A stretch of DNA of 42,209 nucleotides from Bryobacterales bacterium. GTDB taxonomy: Bacteria > Acidobacteriota > Terriglobia > Bryobacterales > UBA6623. Under the pieces are notes generated by a model. That model was not told the origin of the DNA. It ran no database searches and worked only from the letters and a program-made list of their open reading frames with translations. Shown piece by piece: positions 7,272 to 16,528 of the stretch (its first letter is position 1; every line of letters starts with the position of its first letter). Position numbers and translations under genes: made by a program. The stretch covers positions 1 through 42,209 of the forward strand of contig JAPPMB010000109.1 of NCBI GenBank assembly GCA_028819255.1. The letters are read 5' to 3'.

Positions 7272-10052
7272 ATGTCCCGCGGTACTAAGGGATCCGTGTG
7301 GCCGGAACCCGACGAACCCACTGTCCGGGAGGGGCGGCACCGCCGCCGCAACGGAATGACCCTGCAACCCATCGCCACTGGAATCCGGGCCGCCGCCGTG
7401 GCCGGCCTTCTAGCCGCGATCTCCATGCCGGCGGCTGCCGGCCCGGACTTCGCAGCCGAAGTGCGCCCGATCCTCCAGAAGTGCCTTCCGTGCCACGGCC
7501 CGGACGCTCACAGCCGCATGGCCAACCTGCGCCTCGACTCCCGGGAGGCTGCAACCGGCGCGGAGGGCGGATACGCGGGGATTGTCCCCGGCGACAGCGC
7601 AGCCAGCCGGGTGATGGCGCGCGTCACCGCGGATTCCAGTCCGATGCCGCCGACCGGGGAGCGCCTGTCGGAACGGGAGATTGAGACGCTGGCCGCCTGG
7701 ATTGATGCGGGGGCGGCCTACGAGAGCCACTGGGCGTTCAACCCGCCGGTCGCTCCCGGCCCGCCGGAGGTCTCGGACCCGGGCTGGATCCGCAACCCCA
7801 TCGACGGCTTCGTCCTGTCGCGGCTGGACAGCGAAGGCCTGCGCCCCTCCCGCGAGGCTGACCGCGACACAATGGTCCGCCGGCTTGCGCTGGACCTGAC
7901 AGGCCTGCCGCCGACCCCGGAGGAGGCTGACGCGTTTGCTGCCGACACGTCCCCGGAAGCCTACGCGAACCTTGTGGACCGTCTCCTGAATTCCTCGGCG
8001 TACGGCGAGCGGTGGGCCCGCGTGTGGCTGGACCTGGCGCGCTACGCGGACTCGATGGGCTACGAGAAGGACAGCCTGCGGACGATCTGGCCCTATCGCG
8101 ACTGGGTCGTCAGGGCGCTGAACGACAACATGCCCTTCGACGAGTTCACGATCCGCCAGCTCGCTGGGGATCTGCTGCCGGATCCGTCCACCGACGACCT
8201 GATCGCGACAGGGTTTCACCGCAACACGATGACCAACACGGAGGGCGGCACCGACGACGAGGAGTTTCGCGACGCCGCCGTCAAGGACCGGGTCGCCACG
8301 ACCGGGCAGACGTGGATGGGACTCACCTGGGGCTGCGCCCAGTGCCACTCCCACAAGTACGACCCCGTTTCGCACGCGGAATTCTATTCGCTCTACGCCT
8401 TCTTCAACCAGACGGCGGACTCCGACAGGAACGACGACAGCCCGACGCTGGAGGTGAGCGGGGACGTGTCCACGCCGGTCCTCAGCGAGCTCTCCGGAAC
8501 CGAGCGCCGCGAGACGTTCGTGCACAAGTCGGGCAACTTCATGAACCGCGGCGAGCGGGTCGAGCCCGGCGTGCCCGCCGCCTTCCACCCCCTTCCTCCG
8601 GAAGCGCCGCGGAACCGGCTGGGCCTTGCGCGGTGGCTGGTTGCGGAGGAGAACCCCCTGACGGCCCGCGTTGCAGTCAACCGGATCTGGGCCCGGCTAT
8701 TCGGCGCGGGCATCGTCGCGACGGAGGAGGACTTCGGCACGCAAGGCACCCAGCCGACCCATCCCGAGCTGCTGGACTGGCTCGCAACGGAGTTCATGCG
8801 CAGCGGCTGGGACGTGAAGGGCCTCATCAGGACCGTGGTCGCCTCAGCGACCTACCGGCAGACCTCGGACGCGACGGCTGCGGCTCTCGCGGCCGACCCG
8901 GAGAACACGCTGCTCGCCCGTGGGCCGCGATTCAGGCTGCCGGCGGAGACCGTGCGCGACCAAGCCCTCGCGGCGAGCGGACTCCTCAGCCGCAAGATCG
9001 GGGGGCCGCCGGTCATGCCATGGCAGCCCGCCGGCATCTGGCAGGTCGTGTACAGCAACCGGCAGTGGGAGACAAGTCCGGGGCCGGACCGCCACCGGAG
9101 GGCGCTCTACACGCTGTGGCGGCGCACCTCGCCCTACCCGGCCATGACGACGTTCGACGCGCCGTCCGGCGAGACCTGCACCGTCCGCAGGATCCGGACC
9201 AACACGCCTCTGCAGGCGCTGGTGACGCTGAATGACCCGACACTGATGGAGGCGGCGCAGCACCTCGCCGGCCGCGCGATGGCGGAAGCGGGCCCCGAAG
9301 ACGAGGCCATCCTGGACCGGCTCTTCCGGCTCGTGCTGACCAGGCCCCCGAGCGCGGCCGAGCGCGAGCGGCTCCTCGCCCTGCGCGAAGAGACCGCCCG
9401 CGACCTTGAGGCCGACCCTGCGAGCGCCGCCAAGCTGGCCAGCTACGACCAGGTGCTCTACACGTCCCTCCGGAGGCGGACGCTTCTCGCCGACACGCGC
9501 ACCGAGGCGCCTGTCTGGCGCTACACGTCCGAAGAGCCCGGAGCGGACTGGACCCTTTCGGGTTTCGACGACTCGGAGTGGAGCGTGGGACGGGGAGCGT
9601 TCGGGATCTCGCGGGCCGCGCCGGAGAGCAAGGACCCCTACGAGGCGAGCATCCGGACAGCCTGGGACACGACGGACCTCTGGATGCGCATCACGTTCGA
9701 CATCCACGAACCGGGCTTGGACGGACTGCGCTTCGAGGTCCGCCATTCCGGCGGATTCGAGGCCTACGTCAACGGCATCCCTGCGGCCGGCGATCTGGAC
9801 GGATCGGGCGTCCATTCGCCGTACGCCATGAGTCGGGCCGCGGCTGCCTCGCTCCGCCGGGCGGGCAACGTCCTGGCGGTTCGCGCCATCCACACCGGGC
9901 TGACCGATGCCCGCCGGAACATCGACCTCGGCTTAACCGCCCTGAGCCCGCCTGAATTCCGGCTCACCGGCAGCGCGGCCGCCGCCAAGGCCTCCTGGGC
10001 GGTTGTCGCCAACGTCGTGCTGAATCTTGATGAGGCCCTGACCAAGAGCTAG
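7272..10052 (+). CDS. PSCyt1-PSCyt2(DUF1549)-PSD1(DUF1553) cytochrome-like protein with an inserted beta-sandwich
   Basis: A protein of 926 aa from the ATG at 7272, which has an ideal GAGGGA site and lies 45 nt after a good promoter. The ATG at 7356 would start directly at the signal peptide (MTLQPIATGIRAAAVAG...) but has almost no ribosome site; either is possible. From the 7356 Met, the heme c motif C43-L-P-C-H47 marks the PSCyt1 domain. DUF1549 follows (NPIDGFVLSRL, YGERWARVWLDLARYADS) and contains a second CxxCH, CAQCHSHKYDP. Then comes DUF1553 (NPLTARVAVNRIW, THPELLDWLA, FDAPSGETC, NTPLQALVTLNDP). At about 9480-9950 a GH2-like sugar-binding-type beta-sandwich interrupts DUF1553 just before its usual last helix (AVVANVVLNLDE). 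Such proteins are exported, and their biochemical role is unproven. The DUF1501 gene follows 4 nt later. Confidence 0.88.
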   Translation: MSRGTKGSVWPEPDEPTVREGRHRRRNGMTLQPIATGIRAAAVAGLLAAISMPAAAGPDFAAEVRPILQKCLPCHGPDAHSRMANLRLDSREAATGAEGGYAGIVPGDSAASRVMARVTADSSPMPPTGERLSEREIETLAAWIDAGAAYESHWAFNPPVAPGPPEVSDPGWIRNPIDGFVLSRLDSEGLRPSREADRDTMVRRLALDLTGLPPTPEEADAFAADTSPEAYANLVDRLLNSSAYGERWARVWLDLARYADSMGYEKDSLRTIWPYRDWVVRALNDNMPFDEFTIRQLAGDLLPDPSTDDLIATGFHRNTMTNTEGGTDDEEFRDAAVKDRVATTGQTWMGLTWGCAQCHSHKYDPVSHAEFYSLYAFFNQTADSDRNDDSPTLEVSGDVSTPVLSELSGTERRETFVHKSGNFMNRGERVEPGVPAAFHPLPPEAPRNRLGLARWLVAEENPLTARVAVNRIWARLFGAGIVATEEDFGTQGTQPTHPELLDWLATEFMRSGWDVKGLIRTVVASATYRQTSDATAAALAADPENTLLARGPRFRLPAETVRDQALAASGLLSRKIGGPPVMPWQPAGIWQVVYSNRQWETSPGPDRHRRALYTLWRRTSPYPAMTTFDAPSGETCTVRRIRTNTPLQALVTLNDPTLMEAAQHLAGRAMAEAGPEDEAILDRLFRLVLTRPPSAAERERLLALREETARDLEADPASAAKLASYDQVLYTSLRRRTLLADTRTEAPVWRYTSEEPGADWTLSGFDDSEWSVGRGAFGISRAAPESKDPYEASIRTAWDTTDLWMRITFDIHEPGLDGLRFEVRHSGGFEAYVNGIPAAGDLDGSGVHSPYAMSRAAAASLRRAGNVLAVRAIHTGLTDARRNIDLGLTALSPPEFRLTGSAAAAKASWAVVANVVLNLDEALTKS

Positions 10053-10056
10053 TCCC

Positions 10057-11502
10057 ATGAGCACAGCCCTCGAATTCGCCAAGCAGCAGACTCGCCGTCA
10101 CTTTCTGAGGGGTTGCCAGCTCGGCCTGGCCTCGATGTTTCTCGGATCTCTGGACACGGCGAGGGCCGCCGGGACGGACGCCCTCTCCCCGAAGCGGCCG
10201 CACCACGTGCCGAGAGCCAAGTCCGTCATCTACCTGCACATGGCAGGCGGGCCCTCGCAGCTGGAACTCTTCGATCCCAAGCCCGAGCTGCAGAAACACA
10301 CGGGAGCAGACTGCCCGCAGCACCTGCTGGAGGGCAAGCGCTTCGCGTTCATCAAGGGGGTCCCCCAGCTCTTGGGAACGCCGTACCGGTTCCATCGCGC
10401 GGGCCAGTCGGGCGCGTGGGTCAGCGAACTGCTTCCCCGCTTCGCCGAGGTGGTCGACGATGCCGCCATCATCCGGTCCATGACGACTCAGGAGTTCAAT
10501 CACGCCCCGGCACAGCTCCTGCTGCACACCGGCAACCAGCGTCTGGGGTCCGCCTCGATCGGGGCATGGGCGACGTACGGACTGGGCACCGAGAACCGGA
10601 ACCTGCCCGGATTCGTCGTGCTTGTGAGCGGGAACAAGACGCCCAGCGCAGGCAAGAGCCTCTGGGGCAGCGGGTTTCTTCCGTCAGTCCACCAAGGCGT
10701 GCAGTGCCGCACGCAGGGCGATCCCGTTCTCTACCTGAGCAATCCCGACGGCATGAGCCGATCCCTGCGACGCAGGACGCTCGACGCGCTCGGGGATCTC
10801 AACCGCCTGGAGCAGGAGCGGTCGGGCGCGCGGGACACGCTCGCTCGGATCGAGCAGTACGAGCTCGCCTACAGGATGCAGGCGTCCGTGCCGGAAGTGA
10901 TGGACATCTCGCGGGAACCGGATTCCGTCCACTCGCTGTACGGGACCGAGCCCGGCAAGCTCTCGTTCGCCAACAACTGCCTGCTTGCCCGGCGCCTGGT
11001 CGAGAACGGGGTTCGGTTCGTGCAGCTGTATGACTGGGGCTGGGACCACCATGGCACCGCACGCCGCACCGACATTCGCTACGACCTGCCCGACCGCACC
11101 CGGGCCACTGACCGGCCGATCGCCGCGCTGATCGCGGACCTCAAGCAGCGTGGGCTGCTCGACGAGACGCTGGTCGTGTGGGGAGGCGAGTTCGGGCGCA
11201 CGCCCATGCGCGAGAACCGCCAGGGAGACAAGACCGAGTACTACGGTCGGGACCACCATCCGTTCGCCTTCACCATGTGGCTGGCCGGAGGCGGCATCAA
11301 GGGCGGCGTCAGCCACGGATCCACGGATGACATCGGCTACTACGTTGACAGCGACCCCGTCACGCCGCGAGATCTCCAAGCGACACTGCTTCATCTGCTG
11401 GGCCTGGACCCCTACGAATTCCACTATCTGCACAAGGGCCTGAGGCAGCGCCTCATCGGCCCTACCAACGAAGGCCGGGTGGTCAAGGAGCTGCTGGCTT
11501 GA
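10057..11502 (+). CDS. DUF1501 protein, Tat-exported (copy 1)
   Basis: A protein of 481 aa. A Tat signal is explicit: TRRHFLRG at residues 12-19, then a hydrophobic stretch. DUF1501 hallmarks follow in order: IYLHMAGGPSQLELFDPKP, a long central region with GSASIGAWATYGLG and LPGFVVL, ARRLVENGVRFVQLYDWGWDHHG, IADLKQRGLLDETLVVWGGEFGRTP, GRDHHPFAFTMWLAGGG, and DLQATLLHLLGLD near the end. The family is grouped with the alkaline-phosphatase-like fold, the same superfamily as sulfatases; it has no sulfatase formylglycine motif. It sits 4 nt after the PSD1 stop with no ribosome site of its own, so translation is probably coupled. PSD1-DUF1501 pairs are a recurrent gene order in Planctomycetes, Verrucomicrobia and Acidobacteria. 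Function unknown. Confidence 0.9.
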   Translation: MSTALEFAKQQTRRHFLRGCQLGLASMFLGSLDTARAAGTDALSPKRPHHVPRAKSVIYLHMAGGPSQLELFDPKPELQKHTGADCPQHLLEGKRFAFIKGVPQLLGTPYRFHRAGQSGAWVSELLPRFAEVVDDAAIIRSMTTQEFNHAPAQLLLHTGNQRLGSASIGAWATYGLGTENRNLPGFVVLVSGNKTPSAGKSLWGSGFLPSVHQGVQCRTQGDPVLYLSNPDGMSRSLRRRTLDALGDLNRLEQERSGARDTLARIEQYELAYRMQASVPEVMDISREPDSVHSLYGTEPGKLSFANNCLLARRLVENGVRFVQLYDWGWDHHGTARRTDIRYDLPDRTRATDRPIAALIADLKQRGLLDETLVVWGGEFGRTPMRENRQGDKTEYYGRDHHPFAFTMWLAGGGIKGGVSHGSTDDIGYYVDSDPVTPRDLQATLLHLLGLDPYEFHYLHKGLRQRLIGPTNEGRVVKELLA

Positions 11503-11521
11503 TCGAAGGCGAGTCCAGCGT

Positions 11522-12021
11522 CTAGCGTGGTTCAGACGTCAGGATCATGATGGCTGTGTTCAGCGAGATTAGAGCGTCTATCCGAGAATCCTGAGTTGAC
11601 GGAGCGTCCAGGAAGTTGTCGAAGCCCTGCCGCAGCGGATGCCCCGGACTGTCTGCCAGGCCGAGGCGCCACTTGCCGTAAGTGCCCCCATGGCGTAGCC
11701 TCCACTCGTGAGCACCTCGGCCAAGGTTGTATCGGCGCCGCTGAGGCGAGCGTTGGGAGATTGCCCCAAATAGACCTGTCTACGCCATGCAGTCCAGATA
11801 CGCAGGACGCTCCGTCACGGCACGCAGACCGCCGATCCGGCACAGGCCGCCGCGAAGGGTGTCCCTTCGGCGGCCATAGGGTCGAGGTTGAGTGTCTCAG
11901 TCTCGGTTTGACCGTATGATCCGAGGTGCAGGTGTCCCAGGTCGTCCGCCATGATCGGGACGATGTTCGGGGGCTTGGCGGCAAGGGTCGCCATCGCCAC
12001 GCGCCGGAAGCAGATCGCCAA
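11522..12021 (-). pseudogene. Sulfatase pseudogene, nonsense mutation inside the formylglycine motif
   Basis: From 12021 the minus strand reads MAICFRRVAMATLAAKPPNI, then VPIMADDLG, a YGQ...TLNLDPMAAEGTPFA segment and GSAVCVP, a clear sulfatase N-terminus. The next codon is TGA (11815-11817) followed by CGG, so C-x-P-S-R has become C-V-P-stop-R; TCA to TGA is a single-base change. The same frame continues as ARLSGADTTLAEVLTSGGYAMG. After a C-run at 11685-11689 (plus strand) the reading frame shifts and continues as YGKWRLGLADSPGHPLRQGF, the GKWHLG region, before ending at 11522 with non-sulfatase sequence. About two thirds of a normal sulfatase is deleted. It lies antisense between two plus-strand modules and is a relic of a fifth sulfatase. 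Confidence 0.85.
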
Positions 12022-12096
12022 CGACCTCTACCATCCCGCAAAATCCCACTCGGCCTCGGCGATTCCATTCCGGTCCCGCGGACCGTCGGATTCGAG

Positions 12097-12102
12097 TAGA
12101 CT
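12097..12102 (+). promoter_or_regulatory. -10 box (TAGACT) for the second PSD1 gene, leaderless spacing
   Basis: TAGACT ends 7 nt before the GTG start at 12110. No convincing -35 is seen. The value of the call rests on the same spacing recurring at five other genes in the window. Confidence 0.35.
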
Positions 12103-12109
12103 CTAGCTA

Positions 12110-14653
12110 GTGATCGTGGCCCCGTGCAGGACGGGCGCACGACACAGCCTCATAGCTGCATTGTGTGCCTCCGTGTTCGCGCCGTGCTTGGCGTTTGGAG
12201 AGGCTGTAGCATTTACCCGCGACATCCAACCGATCTTTGAGCAGCGCTGCTACGTATGCCACGGCGAGACGACGCAGCAGGGCGAGCTTCGGCTGGATAG
12301 CAGGGACAGCGTTTTCCGCGGCGGAGGCTCCGGGGTGGCTGCGGTTGTGCCGGGGAATAGCGCCAATAGCCTTCTCTATCGCTACGTGGCCGGCCTGGGC
12401 GAGACGCGTATGCCCCCGGTGGAACCATTCCTCTCCATCAAGCAAATCGAGCAAATCAGGGAGTGGATCGAGTCGGGAGCCGTCTGGCCAAGTGAGCATT
12501 CTGCGACTGCCGCAGAGGAACCCGATCACTTTGCAGAGGCTCAGTCACATTGGTCGTTCCAGCCCCTCGGGCGGCCGATCCCCCCGACGATTCGGGACGC
12601 TTCCCTCGCTGGGAGAGTACGCAATCCGATTGATGCCTTTGTGTTCGCGAAGCTGGGCGAGCGTGGCTGGGAACCGTCGTCAGAGGCCGGGCCACGCCAG
12701 CTGCTGCGTCGGGTCTTTCTGGACCTGACTGGGCTCCCGCCGACCATCGAGGAGCAACAGGCCTTTCTTGCGCGTCCGGGCCCTTCCGGCCTAGACCGGG
12801 TCATTGACGATCTCCTGTCCAGGCCGACGTATGGTGAGCGCTGGGCGCGCCACTGGCTCGACTTGGTGCGCTACGCCGACACAAACGGCTACGAGCGGGA
12901 TGCCATCAAGCCCTCGGTCTGGCGCTATCGCGACTACGTGATTCGCTCATTCAATCAAGACAAGCCGTTCGATCGGTTCGCGATAGAGCAGATTGCCGGA
13001 GACGAGCTTCCGGATGTCTCTCCCGAGACAATGGTCGCGACAGGATTCCATCGACTGGGCCCCTGGGACGACGAGCCTGCCGACCCTCTAACGGACCGTT
13101 ACGACCAGCTCGATGACTTGGTACGCACGACCTCCGAGGCCTTTCTCGGACTGACCTTGGGGTGCGCCCGCTGCCATAACCACAAGTTCGAGCCGCTCAC
13201 TGCGGCCGACTACTACAGCATGGCGGCGATCTACGCACCCTTGACCCGGCCTCGGGCGGGCCGGACCGAGCTGCTCCGCCCCATCGGTGGCAGCAAGGAC
13301 CTAGATGCGTTCGAAGTGCGCGACCGGCAGATCCGAGTGATCGAGGACGAGATCAAGGCCATCCGGCATCAAGCGAGGTCCGAATTCCTGCGTTCAGGCC
13401 AATCTGCGCTGCCGGAGCGTGTGGTCTCGGCCTTTGAGACTCGCGAGCAAGAGCGGGACCAAGTCCAAGTCTCGATCGTTGAGGAATTCTCCGAGAAGCT
13501 CGCCGCGATGCTGGAGACCGCACTCCCATTTGACATAAGGAGCCGGATTGCAGAACTCGATGAGCGGATCTGCGAGCTCTATGCGGAGACACCAACCACG
13601 AATGAGGCGTACATCTTGCACGAGCCCAGAGGTGAGGCGCCCGCCAGTTTCCTGCTCATTCGAGGCAGTGCGTCCAACCCGGGACCCGAGGTGGAGCCCG
13701 CGACGCCCGCAATTCTGTCCTTCAAGGCGGACTTCCCCGAATGGCATGCGGGCAGTCGAACCAGCCTTCGCCGGATGACCCTAGCACGATGGATCGCGAG
13801 CCCGGAGAATCCGCTCACTGCCCGCGTGATCGTTAATCGCGTGTGGCAATTCCACTTTGGTGAGGGCATCGTGAGAACGCCCAGTGACTTCGGTCTAATG
13901 GGCGAGACACCCACGCACCCCGAATTGTTGGACTGGCTGGCTGGATGGTTCATAGAGAACAGGTGGTCGATCAAGGCCCTGCATCGGCTGATCATGACCA
14001 GCAATGCGTACCGCATGAGCAAGCAGTGGAACTCCGACTACGGCGAGGCCGACCCAGCCAACCTCCTGCTTTGGCGGGTGCCCTACCGGCGTCTTGAGGT
14101 CGAGGCCATCCGCGACTCGATGCTGGCGGTGAGCGGGCGTCTGAATTCGCAGATGTTTGGTCCGAGCATGTACCCCTACGTCCCTCCAGCCGCGCTGGAA
14201 GGCTCCAGCGATCCCGACACGATTTGGAAGGACTTTGATGAGGAGGACGCCTCTAGAAGGACAATCTACGCCATCGTGAAGCGCTCGCTGATCCTGCCGA
14301 TGCTGGAAGTGCTGGACTTGTGCGACACCACCAAGTCATCGGCGATGCGGAAGAACACGGCCGTGCCCACGCAAGCACTGACGCTATTCAACGGCGAATT
14401 CGTGAATCGCCAGGCAAGATATTTCGCCCGGAAGATTGCGAAACTGACGGAAGCGGGCGCGCCGTCCCGGATTGATGTGGCGTTTCGCTTGGCTTTGGCG
14501 AGGAGCCCAACGCCACTGGAACGTCGCACCTTGGCGGCATTCCTGGAGGCTGAAGAAGCAGAAGGCCGGGGCGGAGACGAGGGCCGCATCAATGCTCTTG
14601 TGCAGTTGTGCCGGGTGATTTTCAACATGAGCGAGTTCAGCTACACCGACTAG
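12110..14653 (+). CDS. PSCyt1-PSCyt2(DUF1549)-PSD1(DUF1553) cytochrome-like protein (copy 2)
   Basis: A protein of 847 aa with GTG start. The signal peptide runs through about residue 30 (SLIAALCASVFAPCLAFG). The heme motif C47-Y-V-C-H51 lies in PSCyt1 (FTRDIQPIFEQRCYVCHG), with RMPPVEPFLSIKQIEQIREW closing that domain. DUF1549 carries NPIDAFVFAKL, YGERWARHWLDLVRYADTNG and the second CxxCH, CARCHNHKFEP. Unlike copy 1, about 150 residues of charged, probably coiled-coil sequence (about 400-490) separate DUF1549 from DUF1553 (NPLTARVIVNRVWQFHFG, THPELLDWLAGWF, NTAVPTQALTLFNGEFVNRQ). The protein ends with the usual ALVQLCRVIFNMSEFSY helix, with no inserted beta-sandwich. Base composition is slightly less GC-rich by eye than copy 1. 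The DUF1501 gene follows after 12 nt. Confidence 0.9.
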   Translation: MIVAPCRTGARHSLIAALCASVFAPCLAFGEAVAFTRDIQPIFEQRCYVCHGETTQQGELRLDSRDSVFRGGGSGVAAVVPGNSANSLLYRYVAGLGETRMPPVEPFLSIKQIEQIREWIESGAVWPSEHSATAAEEPDHFAEAQSHWSFQPLGRPIPPTIRDASLAGRVRNPIDAFVFAKLGERGWEPSSEAGPRQLLRRVFLDLTGLPPTIEEQQAFLARPGPSGLDRVIDDLLSRPTYGERWARHWLDLVRYADTNGYERDAIKPSVWRYRDYVIRSFNQDKPFDRFAIEQIAGDELPDVSPETMVATGFHRLGPWDDEPADPLTDRYDQLDDLVRTTSEAFLGLTLGCARCHNHKFEPLTAADYYSMAAIYAPLTRPRAGRTELLRPIGGSKDLDAFEVRDRQIRVIEDEIKAIRHQARSEFLRSGQSALPERVVSAFETREQERDQVQVSIVEEFSEKLAAMLETALPFDIRSRIAELDERICELYAETPTTNEAYILHEPRGEAPASFLLIRGSASNPGPEVEPATPAILSFKADFPEWHAGSRTSLRRMTLARWIASPENPLTARVIVNRVWQFHFGEGIVRTPSDFGLMGETPTHPELLDWLAGWFIENRWSIKALHRLIMTSNAYRMSKQWNSDYGEADPANLLLWRVPYRRLEVEAIRDSMLAVSGRLNSQMFGPSMYPYVPPAALEGSSDPDTIWKDFDEEDASRRTIYAIVKRSLILPMLEVLDLCDTTKSSAMRKNTAVPTQALTLFNGEFVNRQARYFARKIAKLTEAGAPSRIDVAFRLALARSPTPLERRTLAAFLEAEEAEGRGGDEGRINALVQLCRVIFNMSEFSYTD

Positions 14654-14665
14654 CGAGGGAACGGA

Positions 14666-16111
14666 ATGAACGGAATCATGCAGTCACCCCAGTCCCGTCG
14701 CGGGTTCATCCGGCATGTCGGGGCGGGCTTCCCCATGCTGGCCCTCCTTGACCTTCTCTCCGGCGACGGATTCTTCGAATCCCGCGCCAGGGCAGCCGAG
14801 CCGACGAATTTTCTGGCGGATAGGGAATCGCATTTCCCGGCCAAGGCCAAGCACGTTATCTTTCTGTTCATGAACGGGGCTCCGAGCCAGGTCGACACAT
14901 TGGACCCAAAGCCAGCGCTGACCAGGTATCACGGCATGCCCTACGACGGAGATCTCACCATCGGCTCGAACAACCGGCCGATCGGAAACCTCATGCAGTC
15001 GCCGTTCGAGTTCAGGAAGCATGGCCAGAGCGGCCTGGAGATCAGCAGTATTTTCCCAAACATCGCGCGACATGCCGACGACCTTTGCGTGATTCGCTCC
15101 CTGTATACGGACACAGCCGCGCACGCGTCGGGCTGCATCCAGATGAACACGGGCAGTGTTGTGATCGGCAAGCCGAGTCTGGGGTCGTGGCTCAGCTACG
15201 GCCTGGGCACGGAAAGCCAGGATTTGCCCAGCTTCGTGGTCATGACAGACCCGCGTGGCGGCCCGATCGGGAGCGCATCGAACTGGAGCGCCGGATTCAT
15301 GCCGGCCGCGTACCAAGGAACTCTCTTCCGAAGCGGAGGGTCACCCTTGCTCAACCTGCAAACTCCGGGGGGCGTGAGTGACCGCACGCAGAGGCGATCG
15401 CTCGACACGCTGAAGCAGCTCAACGAAATGCATCAGAGCGGACATGCCGGAGATTCGGAGCTGGAGGCGCGGATCCACTCCTACGAACTGGCGTACCGAA
15501 TGCAGACCACCGCAGCGGAAGCGGTAGACCTCCAGAAAGAGACCAGGCAGACCCGGGAAATGTACGGGCTGAATCAGAGCCTCACGGAGGATTTCGGGAG
15601 GAAGTGCCTTATCACCAGGAGATTGATCGAGCGCGGCGTCCGTTTCGTGCAGCTTTACTCGGGAGGCGGTCACATCGAGGACACTTGGGACGGCCATGTC
15701 GACTGCACTTCCAATCACACGCTTCACGCCGGGGAGACCGACCAGCCGATCGGCGCTTTGATCACCGACTTGAAGCGGACCGGCCTGTGGGAGGAGACCC
15801 TATTGGTGTGGGGCGGAGAATTCGGACGCACGCCGACCAGCGAGGGGCTTGACAAGCCGGGGCGCGATCACGACTGGCACGGGTTCAGCATGTGGCTTGC
15901 CGGTGCCGGCGTGAAGGGCGGCCAGTCGATTGGAGCGACCGACGAGCTGGGATTCAAGGCCGTAGAGGATCCCTGGCACGTCTCCGACCTGCACGCTACG
16001 ATCTTGCACCTTATGGGTCTTGATCACACGAAGCTGACGTATTTCTACCAAGGGCTTGAGCAGCGACTGACGGGCGTGCGCGGGGAGTTGATCCGGAGGG
16101 CACTCGCCTGA
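14666..16111 (+). CDS. DUF1501 protein, Tat-exported (copy 2)
   Basis: A protein of 481 aa. The ATG at 14666 has AGGGA about 5 nt upstream; a second ATG four codons later is possible. A Tat motif SRRGFIRHVG (residues 10-19) precedes a hydrophobic segment. Family landmarks are IFLFMNGAPSQVDTLDPKP, GKPSLGSWLSYGLGTE, LPSFVVMTDP, TRRLIERGVRFVQLYSGGGH, ITDLKRTGLWEETLLVWGGEFGRTP, GRDHDWHGFSMWLAGAG, and DLHATILHLMGLDHTKL. It differs from copy 1 in the metal-site-like loop (GGGHIEDTWDGH rather than DWGWDHHG), so substrate or partner may differ. It is co-transcribed with the PSD1 gene 12 nt upstream. Function unknown; exported and probably periplasmic or surface-held. Confidence 0.9.
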   Translation: MNGIMQSPQSRRGFIRHVGAGFPMLALLDLLSGDGFFESRARAAEPTNFLADRESHFPAKAKHVIFLFMNGAPSQVDTLDPKPALTRYHGMPYDGDLTIGSNNRPIGNLMQSPFEFRKHGQSGLEISSIFPNIARHADDLCVIRSLYTDTAAHASGCIQMNTGSVVIGKPSLGSWLSYGLGTESQDLPSFVVMTDPRGGPIGSASNWSAGFMPAAYQGTLFRSGGSPLLNLQTPGGVSDRTQRRSLDTLKQLNEMHQSGHAGDSELEARIHSYELAYRMQTTAAEAVDLQKETRQTREMYGLNQSLTEDFGRKCLITRRLIERGVRFVQLYSGGGHIEDTWDGHVDCTSNHTLHAGETDQPIGALITDLKRTGLWEETLLVWGGEFGRTPTSEGLDKPGRDHDWHGFSMWLAGAGVKGGQSIGATDELGFKAVEDPWHVSDLHATILHLMGLDHTKLTYFYQGLEQRLTGVRGELIRRALA

Positions 16112-16528
16112 GCCGGACCTGCCTTCATTGGAACCCGCTAGGAGTTGGCACATATTCATGGCGCAGTGAGATATCCGAGCTATTGGCGTGGGGGTGGGCG
16201 TTCCGAAACATCCTTTGACCACTGTGGGGTGGTCGCAGATGCGGAGCTTGGACCGCAGGCAACCGAAGCAGCTCGGCAATCATCTTGACGGGCTGGCGAA
16301 GCTGCGGCCGCAGGGGCGTCAGGCTAGATGCGCACCGGCGGCGAGAAGGCGAGAAGTTCTTGCTTGACTGCCAGCAGCGGAATCTGCCCCTGAAGAGGTC
16401 GTGCGTGAGAGTGGTGACGCCGGACCAGAGTTTGCTTGGGGACCGAGTGGTTGGTGCCGAGGTTAGGCAGGGTTGCCTGTTGGACCTTGGATCCAACACG
16501 AGTGACGAGCTAGGGCTAGAATTGCGAC
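16112..16528. other. Intergenic, 417 bp, no supported gene
   Basis: Frames are open on both strands but show no family motif, signal peptide or ribosome site. A minus-strand reading with clustered Arg/Leu/Pro was examined as a possible transposase relic and not recognised. The right end holds the -10 box of the next gene. Confidence 0.4.
16517..16522 (+). promoter_or_regulatory. -10 box (TAGAAT) for the third sulfatase, leaderless spacing
   Basis: TAGAAT is followed by exactly 6 nt and then the ATG at 16529. The hexamer and spacing are the same as at the first sulfatase (3447-3459). No good -35 at normal distance. Confidence 0.4.

Noticed and set aside
5258..7426. A 722-residue open frame on the minus strand, opposite the second sulfatase
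   Set aside because: Same reason: a codon-bias shadow of a clear sulfatase with all active-site residues.
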